From NCBI RefSeq assembly GCF_024734665.1, contig NZ_CP102931.1:1734001-1798000 (forward strand): a stretch of 64,000 bases of DNA, given 5' to 3'. This document shows, in pieces, positions 14,734 to 24,529 of the stretch. The position numbers and the translations under genes are program-made. This stretch comes from Variovorax paradoxus (GTDB taxonomy: Bacteria > Pseudomonadota > Gammaproteobacteria > Burkholderiales > Burkholderiaceae_C). The stretch's first letter is position 1. The number at the start of each line of letters is the position of its first letter. The notes under the pieces are model-generated. The model did not search any database. It was not told the DNA's origin and saw nothing but the letters and a program-made list of their open reading frames with translations.

Positions 14734-17700
14734 ATGACCCGCAGCTTCATCGCCCACAGCGTGTTGGGCGAGCGCCTGAAGTTCCGCTCGATGACGGGAC
14801 AGGAGCGCATCTCCGCACTGTTCGAGCATCGCGTTCGACTCATCAGCGACATGCCCAACATCCAGCCCAAGCGCATGCTGGGGGAGGACATGAGCATCGA
14901 GGTGAACCTCGCCACGGAACTCGGCGGCGCCGGCAAGCGCTTCCTGAGCGGACAGGTCACGCGCTTTGCTTACGTGGGCAAGGACGACGGCGACATGTGC
15001 GTGTACGAGGCCACGCTGCGCCCCTGGCTGTGGTACGCCACGCGGCGCTCCGACTTCAAGATCTTCCAGTTCAAGACGGCACCGCAGATCCTGCAGGAGG
15101 TGCTCGCGCCCTACGGCTATGCCATCGATGCGCGCCTGAGCGGCAACTACCGCACCTGGGACTACTGCGTGCAGTACTCGGAGAGCGACTTCAACTTCGT
15201 CAGCCGGCTCATGGAGCAGGAGGGCATCTACTACTTCTTCTCGCACGCGCAGGGCAGCCATCAGCTGGTGCTGTGCGACGGGGCGGATTCGCACACCCCC
15301 CTGCCCAGTGGTCCGGTGAAGGTGCCGTACCACGCGGGCGTGCTGGCGGCGCAGATCCTCGAGCAGGACTTCATCGACAGCTGGAGCCATTCGGAGGACA
15401 TCGCTTCGGGCAACTTCGCGGCTGACGACTACGACTTCAAGAAGCCCAACGCCGAGATCGACACAGTGCGCCAGCAGCCGGCCGGCCACAGCCGCGATGA
15501 CTTCGAGATCTACGACTGGCCCGGCGGCTACACCGAGCTGGGTGACGGCGAGAACTATGCACGCCTGCGGCTGGAGCAGCTCGCCGGGCGCCGCGAACTG
15601 GTGAGCGCCGAAGGCAACCTGCGCCACATGGCACCGGGCTACCTGTTCGAGCTGGCGCGCCATCCGAACGCCGAGGACAACCGCCGTTACCTGATCGAGG
15701 CCGTGACCTACGACTTCCAGGAGAACGCGCTGCGCGTGGTCGGTGCGGCGGACGCGGCCTACAGCGAATCGACCAGCAGCACCAGCTACCGCCAGACCTT
15801 CGAGGTGCTGCCCGACAGCGCCCCCTATCGCCCCGCGCGCGTCACGGCCAGGCCACGCACCACCGGACCGCAGACCGCGGTGGTGGTGGGCCCCGCGGGC
15901 GAAGAGATTCACACCGACGAGTACGGCCGCATCAAGGTGCAGTTTCATTGGGACCGCTATGGCCGGCGCGACGAGAACTCGTCGTGCTGGATTCGCGTGT
16001 CGCAGACCTGGGCTGGCAGCAACTACGGCGCCATGCATATCCCGCGTATCGGACAGGAGGTGATCGTCGACTTTCTCAACGGCGACCCTGACTATCCGAT
16101 CGTCACCGGCTGTGTCTACAACGCCGCGCAGATGCCGCCGTGGGAGTTGCCGCGCCACAAGACGCAGACCGGCTTCCAGACGAACTGGAGCAAGGGCGGC
16201 GGTGGCAAGCACATGCTGCGCTTCGAGGACAGCCGCGGCACCGAGCACATCGAGCTGTCGACCGACCACGGCAACACCCACCTGCACATGGGCTACCTGA
16301 TGAACCAGGGCTCGGGCGTGCAGCGCAGCTATGGCTTCGAGCTGCGCACCAACGAGTGGGGCTCCATCCGCGCGGACAAGGGCCTGCTGCTGACCACCTA
16401 CACGCAAGACTACGCGCAACGCGTCTCGCGCGACAACCCCGACGGCCACGAACACATGGGCGCCACGCTGGCGCAGAGCAACGCGCTGATGCAGGCGTCG
16501 GGTCAGGCCATCGCGGCCACCAAGGCGCTGGTCGGGTCGATGGCGCAAGGCAAGAACCAGACGCTGATGGGGCTGGTGCAGGGCGTGCAGGCCGCGGGCG
16601 GTGTTTCGCAGGCCGTGGCAGCACTGGCCGCGGGCGGCACGCCGGAAGCGGGCGTTTCCGACAACCCCGACCCGGCCATGGCCGACGCGCAGCAGATGCT
16701 CGACCTCTCGCGCAAGATCGACAAGCCCGTGGTCTCCATCGTCAGCCCCGAGGGGCAGACCATGATCAGTCCCAAGCCTATCGTGATGAGCTCGGGGCAG
16801 AGCATGTCGATGCGCGCCACCTCGGCCATGACGCTGACCACCGGCGCGCAGCTCACGCAGCTCGTTACCGGCGGCATGCTCACGCAGGTGAGCGAGGGCG
16901 GGCAGGTCAACGTGGTGTCGGGCGGCGACATCGTCTCGCACGCCAGCGCGGGCGCCGTCAACCTGGTGTCGAAGACCGATGCCTCCATGACCTCCACCGA
17001 GAGCAACGCCAACATCACCGGCCGCAAGTCGGTCGTGATCCAGGCGGCCGACCAGGACGTGTTCGTCACCGGCAAGACCAGCATCTCGCTGATCTGCGGC
17101 AAGTCGTCCATCGTGCTGCTGGCCGACGGCACGGTGAACATCAACGGCGTGAAGGGCCTCGTCAACTTCACGGGCGAGCTCGACCAGCGCGGCAGCAAGA
17201 TCTTCTTGAACTGCGATGCGCCCATCGGCAGCCAGAGCGAGGAAGCCGTGGTGGAAGACGGCGTGCCCCTGACGCCTGCGGCCGCTGCCACGTCGGCAGA
17301 GGCATCGGAGCGTGCTGTGCCCGCAGCCGCGCCGCCGGGCTACGTCACCACCGGCCTCGGCAAAGGCGTCGACGCCATCGCGGCGAGGTCGCCCACGTTG
17401 CAGAGGCAGATCAAGTTCCTGCAGGGCGAGAAATGGAATGTCAGCTATGGCCCTGCGGGCGGGGGCTCGTATGCCAACACCAATCCGGGTGTCAGGAAGA
17501 TCGTGATCGACGGCGACTACGCGAGCGACCCGTACAAGACCGCCGCCTCGCTGTCGCACGAGGTCGGGCACGCGGTCTATTCATACCGCTTCAAGCCCGA
17601 CATTTCCTCGAAGACCGCGTTCGTCAACAGCATGCTCAGCACCGAGGGCGAGGCTGCGCTGAACCAGATCCAGGTGCAGCGTGAAGTCTGGCGCGCGGCC

Positions 17701-17907
17701 AAGGTCGACATCCTCCAGGGCGCGAACCCCGCGAACGTGGAGGCCTTCAACGAGGCCTACAACGGCATGGTGAAGGGTGGTACCCGGGAGGCCGCAAGGG
17801 CCGCGGCCGGCAAGTACTACGGCACGCTCACCACATCGACCACCGGCGAGCAGTACACGCAGTACTACGGCAACTCCTACGACAAGAAATATGCCGGCAA
17901 ACACTGA
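14734..17907 (+). CDS. vgrG: VgrG spike with C-terminal putative metallopeptidase effector domain
   Basis: This 1,057-residue specialised VgrG (TssI) starts with the gp27-like region (about residues 1-370). A gp5-like OB domain follows (about 383-465), then the long beta-helical DUF2345 repeat region (about 668-832, rich in SG and VSG turns). Ordinary VgrGs end near here. The extra ~200 residues contain H942-E-V-G-H946, a zincin HExxH signature, with a downstream EGEAALNQIQ segment that may supply a third ligand. The spike would deliver this domain into rival cells. The next gene overlaps its 3' end and is the likely immunity gene. The protease assignment rests on the motif only. Confidence 0.88.
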   Translation: MTRSFIAHSVLGERLKFRSMTGQERISALFEHRVRLISDMPNIQPKRMLGEDMSIEVNLATELGGAGKRFLSGQVTRFAYVGKDDGDMCVYEATLRPWLWYATRRSDFKIFQFKTAPQILQEVLAPYGYAIDARLSGNYRTWDYCVQYSESDFNFVSRLMEQEGIYYFFSHAQGSHQLVLCDGADSHTPLPSGPVKVPYHAGVLAAQILEQDFIDSWSHSEDIASGNFAADDYDFKKPNAEIDTVRQQPAGHSRDDFEIYDWPGGYTELGDGENYARLRLEQLAGRRELVSAEGNLRHMAPGYLFELARHPNAEDNRRYLIEAVTYDFQENALRVVGAADAAYSESTSSTSYRQTFEVLPDSAPYRPARVTARPRTTGPQTAVVVGPAGEEIHTDEYGRIKVQFHWDRYGRRDENSSCWIRVSQTWAGSNYGAMHIPRIGQEVIVDFLNGDPDYPIVTGCVYNAAQMPPWELPRHKTQTGFQTNWSKGGGGKHMLRFEDSRGTEHIELSTDHGNTHLHMGYLMNQGSGVQRSYGFELRTNEWGSIRADKGLLLTTYTQDYAQRVSRDNPDGHEHMGATLAQSNALMQASGQAIAATKALVGSMAQGKNQTLMGLVQGVQAAGGVSQAVAALAAGGTPEAGVSDNPDPAMADAQQMLDLSRKIDKPVVSIVSPEGQTMISPKPIVMSSGQSMSMRATSAMTLTTGAQLTQLVTGGMLTQVSEGGQVNVVSGGDIVSHASAGAVNLVSKTDASMTSTESNANITGRKSVVIQAADQDVFVTGKTSISLICGKSSIVLLADGTVNINGVKGLVNFTGELDQRGSKIFLNCDAPIGSQSEEAVVEDGVPLTPAAAATSAEASERAVPAAAPPGYVTTGLGKGVDAIAARSPTLQRQIKFLQGEKWNVSYGPAGGGSYANTNPGVRKIVIDGDYASDPYKTAASLSHEVGHAVYSYRFKPDISSKTAFVNSMLSTEGEAALNQIQVQREVWRAAKVDILQGANPANVEAFNEAYNGMVKGGTREAARAAAGKYYGTLTTSTTGEQYTQYYGNSYDKKYAGKH

Positions 17908-18355
17908 ACCCATGAACCTGCAAGCCACGACCATGACGCTCTGGCAGGCCATCGATGCGCTGGCGGCGCAGTTGCCGTTCTCCACGCAGAAGGTCGGCCG
18001 CACGCTGTCGACCACCTTGAGCGACACGCATGCAGCGGGCGGCAACGTGTTCCGGTTCTTCGAAGGTACGCCGGTGCGCCTTGCGGATGGCACCGAGCTT
18101 GCGCACATCGACCTGCGCATCAAGCGCGAAGACGCGAGCCAGGGCTTTCTGGTGCTGGAGCTGAAGGGGCGCTGCGTGCCGATGGCCGAAGTGCGCCAGC
18201 ACTACGCCGCACTGGAACTCATCGACGTGCCGCGCGGCCGTTCGCTCGACGAAGCGAGCACCTTCACGGCCACGCTCGGCTGGGGCCGGCTGTCGTTCGG
18301 CTTCACCGAGCGCAACCCCGACTGCCTGGCCTTCGCGGCTTTCGACCCCGCATAG
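17891..18355 (+). CDS. Hypothetical protein, probable immunity protein for the VgrG metallopeptidase
   Basis: I do not recognise the family. It has 154 residues from the first ATG, which overlaps the vgrG stop by 17 bases; an ATG at 17912 would give 147 residues and is equally possible. No signal peptide or membrane segment is seen, so it would act in the cytoplasm. Tight coupling directly behind a toxin-tipped VgrG is the classic position of a cognate immunity gene. Function is inferred from position alone. Confidence 0.72.
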   Translation: MPANTEPMNLQATTMTLWQAIDALAAQLPFSTQKVGRTLSTTLSDTHAAGGNVFRFFEGTPVRLADGTELAHIDLRIKREDASQGFLVLELKGRCVPMAEVRQHYAALELIDVPRGRSLDEASTFTATLGWGRLSFGFTERNPDCLAFAAFDPA

Positions 18356-18380
18356 AACAAACCCGGAAGAAAGCAGCCTG

Positions 18381-18824
18381 ATGAAGTACCACATCCAGGA
18401 AGGCCAGTTCGACGTGCCGGACGATGGGCGCATCGATCGCTCGATGAACGTGCTGGCCATGCCCGATGGCTCCGGCACCACGCTCATCGTGAGCCGCGAC
18501 GCGCTGCGCGCGCAGGAGAGCCTGGCGCAGTTCGTCACGCGGCAGATGAACGACCTGACGCGCCAGGTGAGCCAGCTGAAGGAGGTGTCGCGCACCGACA
18601 TCGCCGTGGGGCCCGCCATTGCGAGCCTGCGCGCCATCGAGCTCGCCACGCAGTTCAAGCAGAACGGACAGGCGCTGCACCAGCGCCAGGCCGTGTTTCT
18701 CTTGCCGCAGGACGCCACCGGCAAGGCCGTGCTCATTCTCACGGCCAGTAGCCCCGTGCCGTTCGATACAGAGGCGCTCGCGCTGTGGCAGCGCACGCTC
18801 GAGAGCTTTCAGCCCAGGGCCTGA
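18381..18824 (+). CDS. Eag-type DUF1795 (DcrB-like) effector chaperone
   Basis: A 147-residue protein of the DUF1795/DcrB family, without a signal peptide. Members next to PAAR-Rhs genes (EagR/EagT6) shield the N-terminal transmembrane helices of the effector and load it on VgrG. Here the next gene, 23 bases on, is exactly such a PAAR-Rhs protein with N-terminal hydrophobic helices, which fits the rule. The start follows a GGAAG ribosome site. Confidence 0.87.
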   Translation: MKYHIQEGQFDVPDDGRIDRSMNVLAMPDGSGTTLIVSRDALRAQESLAQFVTRQMNDLTRQVSQLKEVSRTDIAVGPAIASLRAIELATQFKQNGQALHQRQAVFLLPQDATGKAVLILTASSPVPFDTEALALWQRTLESFQPRA

Positions 18825-18847
18825 CACCTTGAAGGCCACGACGACCC

Positions 18848-21800
18848 ATGGCCGGTAAACCCGCTGCCCGGCTGCACGACCCCATTGCCCACACCAACGC
18901 GCACGCGCGCTTCTGGGCCAAGTTCGCGGGCGGGCTGATCGGCGGCATCGCCGTCGGCTTCGCGGTGGGCGTGGCCGCTGCCGCCGTGGTCGGCACCGGG
19001 GGGCTTGCGGGGCCGCTGGTGGCGGGCGCTGTGGTGGTGGGCGCGCGCATGGTCGGCGGGTATGTCGGCGCGAGCCTGGGCGAGTCGATTGCCGATGCGC
19101 TGGTGCCCGAGACCCTCACCGTGACCGGCATGATCACCAGCGGCTCGTCGGACGTGTTCATCGACAGCAAGGCCATAGGCGCGGCGCGCGCCTCGCCCGA
19201 GATGCCGATGGACACCGTGAGCTGCAAGAAAGACTCGCCGCAGATCCTTCTTGCCGAAGGCGCGGAGACCGTGTTCGTCAACATGGGCGTGGCCTCGCGC
19301 AAGGACGACCACACCGAGTGCGGCGCCAAGGTGAGCGAAGGCTCGCCCACCGTCTTCATCGGCGGGCCGACCGCACGCGTGCGCGAGGTGGCCGACGAGG
19401 TGCCGCTCATTTCGAAGGTGCTGGTGACCATCTTCAACGTGGTCATGATCTACCGCGGCCTGCGCTGCCTGCCCAAGCTCGCGCGCCAGGGCAAGAACGC
19501 GCTGCCTTGCCTGATCGAAGGCGCGGTGGGGCTGGGCATGGGCATCCACGGCCTGGCCAGCTCCTTCGGCAACCCGGTGCATGCGGCCACGGGCGGAAAG
19601 TTTCTGGGTGGCGAGAGCGAGCTCGACTTCAGCTTGCCCGGCCCGCTGCCCATTGCGTGGCAGCGCTTCTACAGCAGCCATGACCTGCGCCGCGACGGCG
19701 CGCTGGGGCAGGGCTGGAGCCTGCCCTATGCGATGGAGCTGCGGCTGGGCAACGACGCCGCCGGACAGCCCACCGTGACGCTCATCGATGAGCAGGGCCG
19801 GCCGATGGTGCTGCCAGACATCGAGCCCGGTACTCGGCAATACAGCCTGCGCGACGGCCTGGACCTGTGCCGCTCCGAAGGCAGCCACTACTTCATTCAC
19901 GTGCCGGGCGGGCTGTTCTTCATGTTCGAGCCACCGGCCGAAGGCGAGCCGCGCGCGCAGACGCTGAAGCTCGCGCGGCTTGAGGACCGCAACGGCAACT
20001 TCATCGACCTGCGCCACGACGCGTTGGGCCGGCTGATCGAGCTGACCGACAGCACCGGGCGCCTGCTGGCACTCGACTACGCGGGCGAGAGCCGCCGGCT
20101 GGGGGCAGTGCGCCTGGCCGCCGGTGCACCCGGCGAGCTGCCGGGCCTGCTGGTGGCGTACAGGCACGACGCCGAAGGCCGCCTGCTCGACGTGACCGAC
20201 CGCAACGGCGTAGTGGTGCGCCGCTTCGGCTACGACGCCCAGGGCCTCATGAGCTTCCACGCCGACGCGGCGGGGCTGGAGTGCCACTACGAGTGGCGCG
20301 GCCCGGCCGGCGACGCGCACGTGGCCCGCCACTGGACAAACGACGGTGAGAGCTACACCGTGCGCCGCATGACGCCCCCCGCGGACGATGCGCTGGCGCT
20401 GGGCGAGACCCTGGTCATCGACCAACTCGGCCGCGAATTCGCCTGGCACTGGAACGCCGACCACCAGGTCACCGACTACATCGACGCGGCCGGCCGCCAC
20501 TGGCATGCGCAGTACAACGAGCTGCGCCAGCTCGTCGCCATCACCGAGCCCGGCGGCGCCACCACGCGCTGCACCTACGACCCCATGGGGCTCATGAGCA
20601 GCCGCACCGATGCGCTCGGCCGCACGCAGAGCACCGGCTGGACCGAGTTCGGCCAGCCCTGGCGCGAGACCCTGGCAGACGGCAGCACCTGGACCTACGC
20701 CTACAGCGACCAGGGCAACCTGGTGCGCGAGACCGACCCGCTGGGCCACACCACCGAGTACGCCTACGACAGGCGGGGCCTGCCCATCGTCGTTACCGAC
20801 GGCAAGGGCGGCACCAACCGCATGGCCTGGAACGAGTGCGCGCAACTGGTCTCCCTGACCGACTGCTCCGGCAAGACCACGCGCTACGCCTACGACGGCT
20901 GGGGCCACCTGCAGGCCGTGACCGACGCCGCGAACCAGCGCACGAGATTGACGCACGACGCCATGGGGCGGCTGCTGTCGGTGTCGCAGCCTGACCAGAG
21001 CCACCAGTCGTTCCGCCGTGACGCGGCCGGCCGCATCGTGGCCGCCACCGATGCGCTGAGCCGCAGCACGCAATTCGCACTCGGCCTGCGCGGCCAACCG
21101 CTGACGCGGCAGGACGCCGAGGGGCGCCGCATCGCGTGGCACTACGACAGCGCCCAGCGCCTGCAGTCGCTAGTCAACGAGAACGGGCTGCACTTCGAGT
21201 TCGTGCGCGACGCTGCCGATCGCGTGGTGGAAGAGCGCCGCGTGGGCGGCACGCGCGTGCAGGTGGAATACGACGCCAACGGCTGGCCGGTGTGCATCAC
21301 CCATGTGCCGGGCATCGGCGACGAAGACCTCGCGCTGCACGACGGCACCGCGCCACGGCCCGCCGCGAGCCGCCCCTTGCGCACCGAGTTGCTGCGTGAC
21401 GCCGTGGGTCGCCTGGTCGGAAAGCGCACCCAGAGCCACCACTACCGCTACAGCTACGACCAGCTAGACCGGCTGACCGAGGCGGTCAAGCTGGAGGCGC
21501 CGCAACCCGGCACGGGTGACGAACCACGCGCGCTGCACCGCACCGTGTTCGCTTACGACAAGCTCGGCCGGCTGATCGAAGAGACCGCCATCGACGAGCT
21601 CACCGGCGAGACGCACACCCTGCACCACGCGCACGACGAACTCGGCAACCGCACGCAGACCGTGCTGCCCGCCATCGCGTCGCAGCCGGGTGTGCAGCGT
21701 GTGCTGAACTACCTGTACTACGGCTCCGGCCACCTGCACCAGATCAACCTGTCGCAGCAACGCGGCGATGCACCCGCGGTGCACCAACTGATCAGCGACA

Positions 21801-23284
21801 TCGAGCGCGACGACCTGCACCGCGAGGTGGCGCGCAGCCAGGGCGCGCTGCACACCCGCTTCGCGCTCGACCCGCTGGGCCGACGTGCCGCATCGTGGTG
21901 CCGGGCTGGCGGGCTGGACACAGCCTTCACTACGCAAGCCCCGAGCTGGCGCCAGGCCATCGACAGCGCCGGCACGCCCGGGGCCCGCCTGCTCGACGGG
22001 TTGATGAAGGAGTACAGCTACGACCCCGTGGGCGAACTGCGGCAGAGCCGGCATTCGCTGCAGGGCACGACAGGGCACCGGTACGACGCTACCGGGCGCA
22101 TCGAGGAGACCTTGCGCAGCGCGGCTGCCAACAGCGAACGCTTCGCCTACGACCCTGCGGGCAACCTGCTCGATGCATCATCGACCGCGCCCGGCTATGT
22201 GCGCGACAACCTCGTGCGCGTGTTCGAGGACAAGCGCTACAGCTACGACGGCCACGGACGGCTGGTGCGCAAGAGGTCGGGCAGGCATACCGAGCAGCGT
22301 TTCGAGTGGGATGACGAAAGCCGGCTCATGGCCGTGCACACCACGCGCCGCCCGGGCACGCCCGAAGCCACCACGCAACTCACCCGCTTCGACTACGACG
22401 CCATGGGGCGGCGCGTGGCGAAGCACGATGCATTCGGCAGCACGCGGTTCGTCTGGGAGGGGATGCGGCTGATCGAGGAGCGCAGGGGCTCGCAGGTGGT
22501 GAGCTACGTGTACGAGCCCGAAAGCCACGTACCAGTCGCGCGGCTTGACGCCAAGGCCGAGCCCGCCTCGGCATCGACCACGGCGCAGGTCTTTCACTTT
22601 CACAACGACACCGCCGGCCTGCCGGAAGAACTGAGCAACAACGAAGGCCAACTGTGCTGGCGCGCGAGCTACAGGACATGGGGCGCGACCGTTACCGAGC
22701 AGTGGGAGGTCACGGCCCTGAATGGCCGCGCTGTTGCATCGACCGGCACGGTGCCCCAGGCCATCGAGCAGAACCTGCGCTTCCAGGGCCAGTACCTGGA
22801 CCGGGACACGGGGCTGCACTACAACACCTTCCGGTTCTATGACCCGGACATTGGGCGGTTCATCAGCCCTGACCCGATCGGGCTTGCGGGCGGCGACAAC
22901 CTGCATAGCTACTCGCCCAACCCCATCCGGTGGATCGACCCGCTGGGTTGGATCTGCGGCGAGACGCTTGCACGGCCGGTCGGCTTCAACAGGGGCAGCC
23001 GCAACTTCACGCTGGAGCAGGGCAATGCCACCTCGGGCTGGAAGCACATCTACGACCGACACGTCGATCCGGTGCGGTTCCCCAACAAGTCGAAGTTCAA
23101 CTCCAGCATGAGCCAGGGAGAGATTTCCTCGCTGCTGGGCAAGACGCTCAAGCACGGCAAGGAGTCGAGCTACGAGGGGAAGGCCGTGTTCGAGTCCCGG
23201 CTGAAGTACGACGGACAATACAAACGCTATCGCGCCACCGTCAACGAAGACGGAACCGTTCGAACCTTCCACCCGCTGGACTGA
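18848..23284 (+). CDS. PAAR-Rhs type VI effector with variable C-terminal toxin tip
   Basis: A 1,478-residue effector. Residues 1-20 resemble the prePAAR motif. Two hydrophobic, Gly/Ala-rich helices span about 25-80. A PAAR domain (about 94-180) sharpens the VgrG tip. Many YD/Rhs repeats (about 250-1300) build the cocoon. The hyperconserved boundary (PDPIGLAGGDN through DPLGW) lies at about 1341-1365. The remaining ~112 residues are the toxin, with a GWKHIYDRHV motif and a C-terminal strand pattern. This resembles BECR-fold RNase tips, but I cannot name the family. Immunity follows 2 bases after the stop. Confidence 0.92.
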   Translation: MAGKPAARLHDPIAHTNAHARFWAKFAGGLIGGIAVGFAVGVAAAAVVGTGGLAGPLVAGAVVVGARMVGGYVGASLGESIADALVPETLTVTGMITSGSSDVFIDSKAIGAARASPEMPMDTVSCKKDSPQILLAEGAETVFVNMGVASRKDDHTECGAKVSEGSPTVFIGGPTARVREVADEVPLISKVLVTIFNVVMIYRGLRCLPKLARQGKNALPCLIEGAVGLGMGIHGLASSFGNPVHAATGGKFLGGESELDFSLPGPLPIAWQRFYSSHDLRRDGALGQGWSLPYAMELRLGNDAAGQPTVTLIDEQGRPMVLPDIEPGTRQYSLRDGLDLCRSEGSHYFIHVPGGLFFMFEPPAEGEPRAQTLKLARLEDRNGNFIDLRHDALGRLIELTDSTGRLLALDYAGESRRLGAVRLAAGAPGELPGLLVAYRHDAEGRLLDVTDRNGVVVRRFGYDAQGLMSFHADAAGLECHYEWRGPAGDAHVARHWTNDGESYTVRRMTPPADDALALGETLVIDQLGREFAWHWNADHQVTDYIDAAGRHWHAQYNELRQLVAITEPGGATTRCTYDPMGLMSSRTDALGRTQSTGWTEFGQPWRETLADGSTWTYAYSDQGNLVRETDPLGHTTEYAYDRRGLPIVVTDGKGGTNRMAWNECAQLVSLTDCSGKTTRYAYDGWGHLQAVTDAANQRTRLTHDAMGRLLSVSQPDQSHQSFRRDAAGRIVAATDALSRSTQFALGLRGQPLTRQDAEGRRIAWHYDSAQRLQSLVNENGLHFEFVRDAADRVVEERRVGGTRVQVEYDANGWPVCITHVPGIGDEDLALHDGTAPRPAASRPLRTELLRDAVGRLVGKRTQSHHYRYSYDQLDRLTEAVKLEAPQPGTGDEPRALHRTVFAYDKLGRLIEETAIDELTGETHTLHHAHDELGNRTQTVLPAIASQPGVQRVLNYLYYGSGHLHQINLSQQRGDAPAVHQLISDIERDDLHREVARSQGALHTRFALDPLGRRAASWCRAGGLDTAFTTQAPSWRQAIDSAGTPGARLLDGLMKEYSYDPVGELRQSRHSLQGTTGHRYDATGRIEETLRSAAANSERFAYDPAGNLLDASSTAPGYVRDNLVRVFEDKRYSYDGHGRLVRKRSGRHTEQRFEWDDESRLMAVHTTRRPGTPEATTQLTRFDYDAMGRRVAKHDAFGSTRFVWEGMRLIEERRGSQVVSYVYEPESHVPVARLDAKAEPASASTTAQVFHFHNDTAGLPEELSNNEGQLCWRASYRTWGATVTEQWEVTALNGRAVASTGTVPQAIEQNLRFQGQYLDRDTGLHYNTFRFYDPDIGRFISPDPIGLAGGDNLHSYSPNPIRWIDPLGWICGETLARPVGFNRGSRNFTLEQGNATSGWKHIYDRHVDPVRFPNKSKFNSSMSQGEISSLLGKTLKHGKESSYEGKAVFESRLKYDGQYKRYRATVNEDGTVRTFHPLD

Positions 23285-23286
23285 CT

Positions 23287-23613
23287 ATGCTGGACATCTA
23301 CTACACAGACCCCTCCACCACGGACATGCCCGAAGACCCGGGCAGCCTGGAACTGGCGGGCTCCATCGAACTCGATGCGCACCGTTCGCTGGCCGTGTTG
23401 TTCGACAAGGGCAGCAAGGCCGGCGCAAGTTTCAAGTACTTCGAAGATTCCCTGCTGAAACCCGCACAGGTTGCAACGCTGCTGAAAATCTTCACTTCGA
23501 ATGTGGGAGAGCTTGACGGCAACCGCCAGGCGCTTGCGGCGTTCGACGAAATGCGCGGCATCTTCGAAGGAGCGGTCGGCAAAGGCGCGGGGCTTGTGGC
23601 GTTCAGCGACTGA
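23287..23613 (+). CDS. Probable immunity protein of the Rhs toxin
   Basis: A 108-residue soluble acidic protein starting two bases after the Rhs stop, the standard position of a cognate immunity gene. Family unknown. A second, truncated copy of its N-terminal half (shared segments AGSI-LDAHRSLAV and YF-DSLL) lies at 24530. That shows the module has been duplicated, as often happens when toxin tips are exchanged. Confidence 0.8.
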   Translation: MLDIYYTDPSTTDMPEDPGSLELAGSIELDAHRSLAVLFDKGSKAGASFKYFEDSLLKPAQVATLLKIFTSNVGELDGNRQALAAFDEMRGIFEGAVGKGAGLVAFSD

Positions 23614-23701
23614 GCCTGTCGGGGCGAAGCACGATGCCTTGGCAGGAATGGAACTCACATTCCGACCACAAGGTCACCTGACCCATGAAGGCCTGCAGTC
23701 C

Positions 23702-24013
23702 ATGAAATCGATCGACCTGTTGTACGAAGACCTGCAGAACGCGCCCTCACTGCTTTCCGTGGGGGACGAGGTGCGCTTCATGCTTGGCGTGATGGCGCTC
23801 GAGCCCGATGACATCGCGTGCAGCGAGGCTTTCTTCAAGATACTGGACCAGCTCGAAGACTCCCACACCACGGGGTGGGGCCATACCTCCGAGGATCCCG
23901 AGGCCGTGAAGGTCTTCGAGCGCTTTGCTTCATTCCTGGAAGGACTTGCGGCGCACATTCCTGCTCAGCAAGAGTGGCTCGGCAGTGCGGCGGAGAACTT
24001 CCGTCTCCGGTGA
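23702..24013 (+). CDS. Hypothetical protein, possible orphan immunity gene
   Basis: A 103-residue acidic, mostly helical protein, unrecognised. It starts MKSIDLLYEDLQNAP; an in-frame ATG at 23648 would add 18 residues. It lies between two copies of the Rhs immunity gene in an array of small genes with no toxin of their own, which suggests it protects against tips lost or carried by other strains. This is inference from position. Confidence 0.65.
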   Translation: MKSIDLLYEDLQNAPSLLSVGDEVRFMLGVMALEPDDIACSEAFFKILDQLEDSHTTGWGHTSEDPEAVKVFERFASFLEGLAAHIPAQQEWLGSAAENFRLR

Positions 24014-24038
24014 AACGGAGGCTGGTGAAGCACGTCGG

Positions 24039-24509
24039 ATGTTGAAGCAAACCATCGCCGGGCAGCTCGACCTTCTGCGCTACCTCGAGCGAGGCGCCGT
24101 GCATCTGGCCGCGGGCATGAGCATTCCGGAGCAGACAGCCTGCGAGCAAGAGGCCGACGAGCAATGGCGCACGGGGTCGGGGGTCGTGTACACCTTCGAC
24201 TTTGACGGCTGGAGTCTCAACCTCCACTTCGACCTCGAAAAGAATTTCTTGCACGACACCATCGACTTCTTCGGGCATTGCGACCTGCCCGACTTCGCGG
24301 ACATTGCCGGACTCGCGCGGGCCGCTTGCGCTATCGAGGGCGCGACAGGCTTCGACCTGGGCGACGAGCAAGTGGTTCTGCTTCCATCCAGCGTCACGCT
24401 CCATTTCCGCAAGGAGGAGGGCGACGTGCAAGTGCTGACGAAGATTGCAGGTGCTCTGCTTTCGTACGGTGCACTCGCGGACTACTACCGCTCGATGCTG
24501 CGGCGTTGA
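24039..24509 (+). CDS. Hypothetical protein, possible orphan immunity gene
   Basis: A 156-residue soluble protein with alternating helix/strand character (a VVYTFDFDGWSLNLHF stretch, later VTLHFRKEEGDVQV). I do not recognise it. It follows the preceding small gene by 25 bases, same strand, inside the Rhs downstream region. No signal peptide. Function unknown; an immunity role is suggested only by location. Confidence 0.68.
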   Translation: MLKQTIAGQLDLLRYLERGAVHLAAGMSIPEQTACEQEADEQWRTGSGVVYTFDFDGWSLNLHFDLEKNFLHDTIDFFGHCDLPDFADIAGLARAACAIEGATGFDLGDEQVVLLPSSVTLHFRKEEGDVQVLTKIAGALLSYGALADYYRSMLRR

Positions 24510-24529
24510 GCGTGGCCTCCGATGCACCC

